Shown piece by piece: positions 7,586-11,364 of a stretch of 11,364 bases of DNA. The DNA is taken from NCBI GenBank assembly GCA_022729835.1, contig DZBC01000043.1, forward strand, positions 1 through 11,364, read 5' to 3'. The translations under genes were made by a program, and so were the position numbers. Each line of letters starts with the position of its first letter. The first letter of the stretch is position 1. Source of the stretch: Sulfuricurvum sp. (GTDB lineage: Bacteria > Campylobacterota > Campylobacteria > Campylobacterales > Sulfurimonadaceae). The notes under the pieces are model-generated. The model ran no database searches and was not told the DNA's origin. It was given only the letters and a program-made list of their open reading frames with translations.

Positions 7586-8658
7586 ACATCACGGCACCCA
7601 AAGAGATCAAAACGGACGAGTTTCGCGTGGCCCTCACGCCCTCGGGCGCCAAGGCGCTGTGCGCGGGCGGGCATGAGGTACATGTAGAGCAGGGCGCAGG
7701 GGCAGGGAGCGGCTTTGACGACGCGGCGTATGAGGCTGCGGGCGCACGGATCGTCAGCAGCGCGGCTGAGGCCTACGCGGGTGACTTGGTGCTCAAGGTC
7801 AAGGAGCCCATAGCGTGCGAATATGGCTTTTTGAATGGTCAAAAGCTCTTCACCTACCTGCACCTCGCCGCTGATGAGGCGCTTACCCAAAGGCTAATCG
7901 AAGCCAAGGTGGAGGCGTACGCCTATGAGACCTTACATGTAAATAACCGCTTGCCGCTGCTAGAGCCCATGAGCGAGATTGCCGGCAAGATGGCCGCGCT
8001 CTTTGGGGCGGTACATCTGGGACGCTACGGCGGGGGCAGCGGACGACTGCTCGGCGGCGCGGTGGGGGTTGAGCGCAACCATGTGCTGATCTTGGGCGCG
8101 GGGGTTGCGGGCAAAGCGGCGGCGCTTGCGGCAGCGGGGCTGGGCGCCGATGTGAGTCTGCTCGATGTCAATCTGGAGCGTCTGCACTATCTCGAAGACG
8201 TACTGCCCAAAAACGTCACCGTGCGCTACAGCGACGCGCATACCATTGAGACGCTGCTGCGCTTATCTGATCTGGTGATCGGCACTGTGCTCGTTCCCGG
8301 TGCCAAAGCGCCTAAACTGGTGCGGCGCGAACACCTCTCGCTAATGAAAAAAGGAAGCGTTTTGGTGGATGTCTCCATCGATCAGGGCGGATGCTTCGAG
8401 ACCTCGCACCCCACCACCCACCGTGAGCCGACCTTTGAGCTTGAGGGGATTGTGCACTACTGCGTCGCCAATATGCCCGGAGCCTATCCGCGCTCCTCGA
8501 CGCTCGCACTCACCAACGCCACGCTGCCTTGGGCGCTGCGGCTCTCTCGCGGCGAAGAGTTTACATGTAACGATGCCTTGCGCAGTGCGCTCAATACCTA
8601 CGAAGGAAAACTGTATAACAAAGCGGTGGCGGAAGCGTTTGGGATGGAGTGGGTTTGA
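7582..8658 (+). CDS. ald: Alanine dehydrogenase
   Basis: NAD-dependent interconversion of L-alanine and pyruvate plus ammonium, in the cytosol. At 358 residues it is slightly shorter than the usual ~370. Active-site features are present: PKEIKTDEFRVALTP with substrate-binding Arg15, VLKVKEP with Lys74, TYLHLA with His94, and DVSIDQGG with Asp267. The Rossmann fold shows LGAGVAGKAA (171-180) and the ribose-binding acidic residue in LLDVN (Asp195). The C-terminal signature HYCVANMPGAYPRSSTLALT is intact. The start overlaps the SagB-type stop as ATGA, so the two are translationally coupled. Two exact TTACATGTAA copies lie inside, at residues 118-120 (Leu-His-Val) and 328-330 (Thr-Cys-Asn), both in segments that vary across the family. 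The gene is very GC-rich, so these AT-rich decamers stand out. Ammonium handling would suit a diazotroph. Confidence 0.95.
   Translation: MNITAPKEIKTDEFRVALTPSGAKALCAGGHEVHVEQGAGAGSGFDDAAYEAAGARIVSSAAEAYAGDLVLKVKEPIACEYGFLNGQKLFTYLHLAADEALTQRLIEAKVEAYAYETLHVNNRLPLLEPMSEIAGKMAALFGAVHLGRYGGGSGRLLGGAVGVERNHVLILGAGVAGKAAALAAAGLGADVSLLDVNLERLHYLEDVLPKNVTVRYSDAHTIETLLRLSDLVIGTVLVPGAKAPKLVRREHLSLMKKGSVLVDVSIDQGGCFETSHPTTHREPTFELEGIVHYCVANMPGAYPRSSTLALTNATLPWALRLSRGEEFTCNDALRSALNTYEGKLYNKAVAEAFGMEWV
7933..7942. repeat. TTACATGTAA palindrome, copy 5
   Basis: Perfect copy inside ald, read as Leu-His-Val just before the conserved LPLLEPMSEIAG segment. A weaker relative, GTACATGTAG, lies in the same gene at 7678-7687 and encodes part of EVHVEQ. 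Confidence 0.9.
8561..8570. repeat. TTACATGTAA palindrome, copy 6
   Basis: Perfect copy inside ald, in a different reading frame from the one at 7933: TTT ACA TGT AAC, Phe-Thr-Cys-Asn. The same DNA word is thus kept while the encoded residues differ. Confidence 0.9.
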
Positions 8659-8676
8659 GGGCGGAAGGCTCCGCCC
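8659..8676. terminator. Possible stem-loop after ald
   Basis: GGGCGGA and TCCGCCC pair as a 7-bp GC-rich stem with a 4-base loop, starting one base after the ald stop codon. It lies between ald and a reading frame ending on the other strand at 8684, where a shared terminator would be expected. No run of T follows on either strand, so intrinsic termination would be weak. Confidence 0.35.
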
Positions 8677-8683
8677 AAAGCGT

Positions 8684-8849
8684 TTAGTAGCTGATGATTT
8701 TGTCGCTGGAGAGAATGGCACCGAAGGTTTTGTCGGTGTTGTTGACCTCTACACATTTGATGAGCTGTTTTTGATTATAACCCAGAGCGCTACAAGCTCT
8801 CTTTGCAGTTTTTGAGTGTTACGAGGGTGTTTATGGGCTTAAAGCCCAT
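8684..8849 (-). pseudogene. Short frameshifted reading frame downstream of the DUF683 gene
   Basis: Two minus-strand frames meet here. The first starts at ATG 8849 (MGFKPINTLVTLK...) and stops at 8790. The second is open from 8818 to a TAA at 8684, has no start codon, and ends in the protein-like stretch CVEVNNTDKTFGAILSS. In its last 27 codons most third bases are C, as in the neighbouring genes, which argues for real coding. Removing one A from the AAAAA run at 8808-8812 would join the frames into about 54 residues. It may be a decayed gene, a sequencing indel, or a chance overlap. It would be the last member of the nif-side operon. I do not recognise the product. Confidence 0.35.
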
Positions 8850-9027
8850 GCTCCGCTTTAAACTTATTGGCCTTCTCAACCGCTTCATAAAGCTGCTTGG
8901 CCAGATCGGGCATCTTGACGTGATCGACCCAGAGGGTGTCTTCTACGATGTCGTGGATCGCTGAGGCGATATCGCTGGCTTCGCGTTTGTATTTGGCGAG
9001 CTCTTTTTTAAGTTCTTTTTCATCCAT
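8839..9027 (-). CDS. Small nif-associated protein, CCE_0567/DUF683 (Rop-like) type
   Basis: A 62-residue, highly charged, all-helical protein. The pattern LKKELAKYKREASDIASAIH followed by DIVEDTLWVDH and LAKQLYEAVEKANKFKAEHG matches the small proteins found in nif clusters of diazotrophs near nifX. The cyanobacterial member CCE_0567 was described as a metal-binding helical hairpin. The role is thought to be in nitrogenase metallocluster supply but is not settled. The size is normal for the family. A Shine-Dalgarno (AAAGGA) lies about 7 bases before the ATG. It is downstream of the GNAT gene on the same strand, separated by the large inverted repeat. A 7-bp hairpin (8833-8849, loop TAA) covers its stop codon. 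Confidence 0.78.
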   Translation of the reverse strand: MDEKELKKELAKYKREASDIASAIHDIVEDTLWVDHVKMPDLAKQLYEAVEKANKFKAEHGL

Positions 9028-9051
9028 GGTTATTCCTTTACTTAAGATTGA

Positions 9052-9130
9052 AGGGGTTTGGGCTGCTCTTGTGAACGATTCTGCAGCGCAAAGCGCGAAG
9101 CCTTAGTGAACAAGAGCAGCCCAAACCCCT
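9052..9130. repeat. Perfect 21-bp inverted repeat with a 37-base loop
   Basis: The arms 9052-9072 and 9110-9130 are exact reverse complements, beginning AGGGGTTTGGGCTGC on the left. The loop contains a further small hairpin, GCGC-AAA-GCGC (9086-9096), so the whole could fold as a branched or cruciform structure. The right arm includes part of the GNAT stop codon. The left arm ends 24 bases before the ATG of the 62-residue gene. No T-tract follows on either strand, so it is not a standard terminator. It may be an mRNA processing or stabilising hairpin, an attenuator, or a small palindromic mobile element. Confidence 0.85.
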
Positions 9131-9956
9131 AGAGCGAAAACGCAAAAATGTGTTTAAATTTGACGTTACATGTAAGACCCGTACACATGTGTACAAAGGT
9201 CGCCTTTTTCTCGAAGTGGTAGGCTTTGTAGAGGTTCACGGCACGTTCGTTGCACAGCGGAATATCGGCATAGACCTTTTTGAGTCCGCGAAAGTAGAGC
9301 ACGCCGCGCATCATCTTCACAGCCTCTTCATCAAAGCCTTCGCGCACCTGCCACGGCCCCAGATAGACGCTGCGGGCGTTGACGACCGATGAGTGCTGAA
9401 AGCCGTTGGGCTGGGTGAATTTGAGCGAGCTGGTGCGCTCCATCTCGTCGTGTAAGAAGGTGAGGCGGTTTTCGCCGAAGGTCTCGAAGTCTATTTTGCT
9501 GATCGCCTGCTCGAAGTTGCCGCCGTCAAGCTCTTTGGCGTGGGCGTTGGTGAAGTTAAAGGGCGGCACCTTACCGACATTGAGAAAGCGCCCTACGTCG
9601 CATTTGCGCACGAAGCCGTAGCGCTCGAAAAAACTGACCAAAGAGGGGTTCACATGGACATAAAGCGATTCGTACTGCGGCCGCAGCGCACCCAGCAGGG
9701 TTTCAAAAAGACGCTTACCGAATCCCTGTTTTTGGTACGTCGGCTTCATCATGAAGTACTTGATCTGCGCACTGCGCTCAAACTCTATCGCCATCACCGC
9801 GCCGATGAGCTGACCGTCAAAGTAGGCACCGTAGCACAGATGCGGCGAGTGCATCAGCATCAGTTTGAGGTGGTAGCCGTCCACCAGCCAGCCCGCCTCT
9901 TCGGCGATGGTGACGAGATTGGCGACGTCGCCGAATTTGAGCCAGCCTATGAACAT
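9129..9956 (-). CDS. Two-domain GNAT acetyltransferase in the nif block
   Basis: Predicted acetyl-CoA-dependent N-acetyltransferase of 275 residues. The first GNAT domain (about 1-125) has the acetyl-CoA loop QKQGFG (75-80) within MMKPTYQKQGFGKRLFETLL, followed by the usual FFERYGF (109-115). The second half (about 130-275) looks like the C-terminal GNAT-like domain of YitH-type proteins, with ADIPLCNERAVNLYKAYHF (230-248). The substrate is unknown. It overlaps the nifV stop by 10 bases and has a GGGAG ribosome site about 8 bases from its ATG, so it is co-transcribed and probably coupled with nifV. That suggests a role under nitrogen-fixing conditions, but no mechanism can be read. Two palindromes, 9166-9175 and 9181-9194, lie in its last 30 codons. 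Its stop codon lies in the inverted repeat. Confidence 0.85.
   Translation of the reverse strand: MFIGWLKFGDVANLVTIAEEAGWLVDGYHLKLMLMHSPHLCYGAYFDGQLIGAVMAIEFERSAQIKYFMMKPTYQKQGFGKRLFETLLGALRPQYESLYVHVNPSLVSFFERYGFVRKCDVGRFLNVGKVPPFNFTNAHAKELDGGNFEQAISKIDFETFGENRLTFLHDEMERTSSLKFTQPNGFQHSSVVNARSVYLGPWQVREGFDEEAVKMMRGVLYFRGLKKVYADIPLCNERAVNLYKAYHFEKKATFVHMCTGLTCNVKFKHIFAFSL
9166..9175. repeat. TTACATGTAA palindrome, copy 7
   Basis: Perfect copy near the 3' end of the GNAT gene, read on the minus strand as Leu-Thr-Cys-Asn. It is the last exact copy: none occurs from 9176 to the window end. Confidence 0.9.
9181..9194. repeat. 14-bp perfect palindrome GTACACATGTGTAC
   Basis: Exact palindrome five bases beyond the TTACATGTAA at 9166, sharing its central ACATGT. 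It encodes Val-His-Met-Cys-Thr in the GNAT gene. The pair makes a 29-base block of two related palindromes. Confidence 0.85.
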
Positions 9957-11062
9957 GGACGCATCTCCCGATAGAGCGTATAGAGCTCCTGCTCATCAAG
10001 CACCCGTTTGCGCCCGGTGACGATCTCGCGGATGCGCGGCAAAAGGCCAAAAAGGGTGCCCTGTTCGGTGGCGATTCCGAGTTGTTCTAGGTGGTAGCGC
10101 AGCGCCGAAGTGCCGGAGTGTTTGCCGATAGGGTAGTCGCGCACGCTGCCGACCTCTTCGGCGCCAAAGGGCTCGTAAGCGTTGGTATTCTTGAGCATGG
10201 CGCTGGCGTGTACGCCGCTTTCATGCGCAAAAATACGTTCCCCTACGATGGGGGCATTGAGCGGTAGCGACATGCCTGCAGCCTCACATACGAGGCTAAC
10301 AAGCGTTTTGATGGCGAGCGGATCGATGGTGCGCGCTTCGTTGTAGAGATGTTTAAGTGTCATGAGAATCTGCTCAAACGAAGCGTTACCCGCACGCTCA
10401 CCCAGCCCTACGACGGTGGTGTTGACGCTGATGGCGCCGGCATCCAGACCGCTAAGGGCGTTGGCATTGGCGAGGCCAAAGTCATTGTGGGTGTGCATCT
10501 CGATGGGCAGCAGATCAAGGTTTGCGAGGTGTTTGATGGTGTTATAGGTGCGTGTGGGGGTGAGGATCCCCACGGTGTCGCAGTAGCGGAAACGATCGGC
10601 GCCGAGGCTTTGGCCAAGGCGCATCACCTCTTCGATGAAGCTTAAATCGGCTCTGGAGCTGTCTTCGGCACCGATACAGACAAAGAGTCCTTCGCGTTTG
10701 GCCGCGCCGACGACGCGCTCCACTTCGCGCAGCAGATGCGCTTTGTCGCCGCCGAATTTGACGTCAATGAGTAGATCGGAGAGCGGAATCGAGAGATCAA
10801 CGCAGCGTACACCACAGGCAAGCGAGGCTTCAAGGTCTTCCATGCGCATGCGGTTCCAGGTCATCATCGAGGCATTCAGACCCAAGGAGAGCAGGGTCTT
10901 GATGTCCTCTTGTTCGCTTTTGCCCATGGCAGGAATGCCGATTTCGAGCTCATCGGCACCGCACGCATCAAGCGCACGGGCAATGGCTACCTTTTCGGCG
11001 GTGTTGAAGGCGACGTAAGGGGCTTGTTCTCCGTCACGCAGTGTGGTGTCGTTGATGATCAT
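9947..11062 (-). CDS. nifV: Homocitrate synthase NifV
   Basis: Condenses acetyl-CoA with 2-oxoglutarate to give homocitrate, the organic ligand of the nitrogenase FeMo-cofactor; cytosolic. At 371 residues it has the normal NifV length. The N-terminal DRE-TIM signature is INDTTLRDGEQAPYVAF (3-19), with metal ligand Asp5 and catalytic Arg9. The HxH metal site is MHTHNDFGLANANAL (His190, His192). TTVVGLGERAGNASFEQ (215-231), FAHESGVHASAML (278-290) and GKHSG (313-317) complete the family marks. It lacks the C-terminal regulatory domain of 2-isopropylmalate synthase, and the nif neighbours support NifV over LeuA. The upstream stop and this start share one base (TGATG), and a GGAAG site sits about 7 bases before the ATG, so it is translated with the NifB/NifX-type gene. 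The GNAT gene overlaps its end by 10 bases. Confidence 0.93.
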   Translation of the reverse strand: MIINDTTLRDGEQAPYVAFNTAEKVAIARALDACGADELEIGIPAMGKSEQEDIKTLLSLGLNASMMTWNRMRMEDLEASLACGVRCVDLSIPLSDLLIDVKFGGDKAHLLREVERVVGAAKREGLFVCIGAEDSSRADLSFIEEVMRLGQSLGADRFRYCDTVGILTPTRTYNTIKHLANLDLLPIEMHTHNDFGLANANALSGLDAGAISVNTTVVGLGERAGNASFEQILMTLKHLYNEARTIDPLAIKTLVSLVCEAAGMSLPLNAPIVGERIFAHESGVHASAMLKNTNAYEPFGAEEVGSVRDYPIGKHSGTSALRYHLEQLGIATEQGTLFGLLPRIREIVTGRKRVLDEQELYTLYREMRPCS

Positions 11063-11364
11063 CAGTTGACTTCCATCGCCTCAGACATACCGAAGTATTT
11101 GCGTGTGGCCTTGAGTACCGAAACTTCAATCGGCTCATACGCGTAGCTCTGATCGGCCACAATCCCCGCCGCTGCGAGGTCGTTTTGCGGACAACCGCCG
11201 ATTTTTGCGGTGAGAATGAGCTTCACGTCTTTAAGACGATCCAAAATCGGTGCAAGCGGATTGGTGCCGTCCGGCCCCGCGCAGTACTCCACATCAACTT
11301 TGCGGTGGTGGATTGCAAAAAACGCACCCATCCGGCCACCCGTGACGTTTTGATCCGGCCACCC
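11062..11364 (-). CDS. C-terminal NifB/NifX-type cofactor-binding domain (partial)
   Basis: 3' end of a gene running off the right edge, about 100 codons visible. The sequence FFAIHHRKVDVEYCAG, then LTAKIGGCPQNDLAAAGI and DQSYAYEPIEVSVLKA, matches the NifX-like domain found at the C-terminus of many NifB proteins and as free NifX/NafY, which bind FeMo-cofactor or its NifB-co precursor. Placement directly before nifV fits nifB, but the radical-SAM half is outside the window, so nifB cannot be told from a NifX-like gene. A Met at 11331 is probably internal, since the frame stays open to the edge. The stop TGA shares its last base with the nifV ATG. A 12-base direct repeat lies at the very edge. 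Confidence 0.72.
   Translation of the reverse strand, partial: GWPDQNVTGGRMGAFFAIHHRKVDVEYCAGPDGTNPLAPILDRLKDVKLILTAKIGGCPQNDLAAAGIVADQSYAYEPIEVSVLKATRKYFGMSEAMEVN
11330..11364. repeat. 12-bp direct repeat at the window edge
   Basis: ATCCGGCCACCC occurs at 11330-11341 and 11353-11364, 23 bases apart. The offset is not a multiple of three, so the copies are read in different frames. The second copy ends exactly at the last base of the window, which may reflect a contig end rather than biology. Confidence 0.7.

Noticed and set aside
8369..8815. Plus-strand open frame of 148 codons overlapping the end of ald.
   Set aside because: It is an out-of-frame shadow of ald (Pro/Arg/Ser-rich translation) that runs into the intergenic stretch; no domain and no ribosome site.
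9052..9130. Calling the large inverted repeat an intrinsic terminator.
   Set aside because: No T-run follows either arm and the 37-base loop is too long for a standard terminator.
82..9175. TTACATGTAA as a CRISPR array, an insertion-sequence end, or a single-regulator operator.
   Set aside because: The copies are irregularly spaced by hundreds to thousands of bases, lack a common long flank, and several lie deep inside coding sequence.

Overview
The window reads as chromosomal DNA from a free-living, probably nitrogen-fixing proteobacterium. A sulfur/hydrogen-type member of the Campylobacterota is my best guess. The clues are the style of the TonB-receptor N-terminus, the tightly overlapping genes, and a YfiR-like/GGDEF/hybrid-kinase module close to nif genes. 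The GC content is higher than in most of that phylum, so the assignment is tentative.

Layout. (1) 1-108: gene-free, with one copy of the palindrome TTACATGTAA. (2) 109-2238, minus: TonB-dependent outer-membrane receptor. (3) 2239-2402: divergent control region. (4) 2403-6273, plus: signalling operon made of a YfiR-like periplasmic protein, a membrane diguanylate cyclase and a soluble hybrid histidine kinase. (5) 6331-8658, plus: a 25-codon ORF, a SagB-type tandem nitroreductase and alanine dehydrogenase, joined by overlapping start/stop codons. (6) 8684-11364, minus: nitrogen-fixation block. Read in its own direction it holds the 3' end of a gene with a NifB/NifX-type cofactor-binding domain, nifV, a two-domain GNAT acetyltransferase, a long perfect inverted repeat, a 62-residue CCE_0567/DUF683-type nif protein, and a short, apparently frameshifted reading frame.

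How they may work together. The receptor, YfiR-like protein and cyclase look like an envelope-to-c-di-GMP circuit: the YfiR-like protein would restrain the cyclase, and the hybrid kinase would add a phosphorelay. nifV supplies homocitrate for FeMo-cofactor and the NifB/NifX domain handles its precursor. Alanine dehydrogenase links pyruvate and ammonium, which suits a diazotroph, but its tie to nif is inference.

The most unusual signal cuts across the genes. The 10-bp palindrome TTACATGTAA occurs seven times exactly (82, 4201, 6311, 7241, 7933, 8561, 9166), against about 0.01 expected for random sequence of this length. Copies lie between genes, inside genes in two reading frames, and once as the stop codon of a gene. 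This resembles a highly iterated palindrome of the cyanobacterial HIP1 kind, or an uptake or chromosome-organisation motif, more than an operator.
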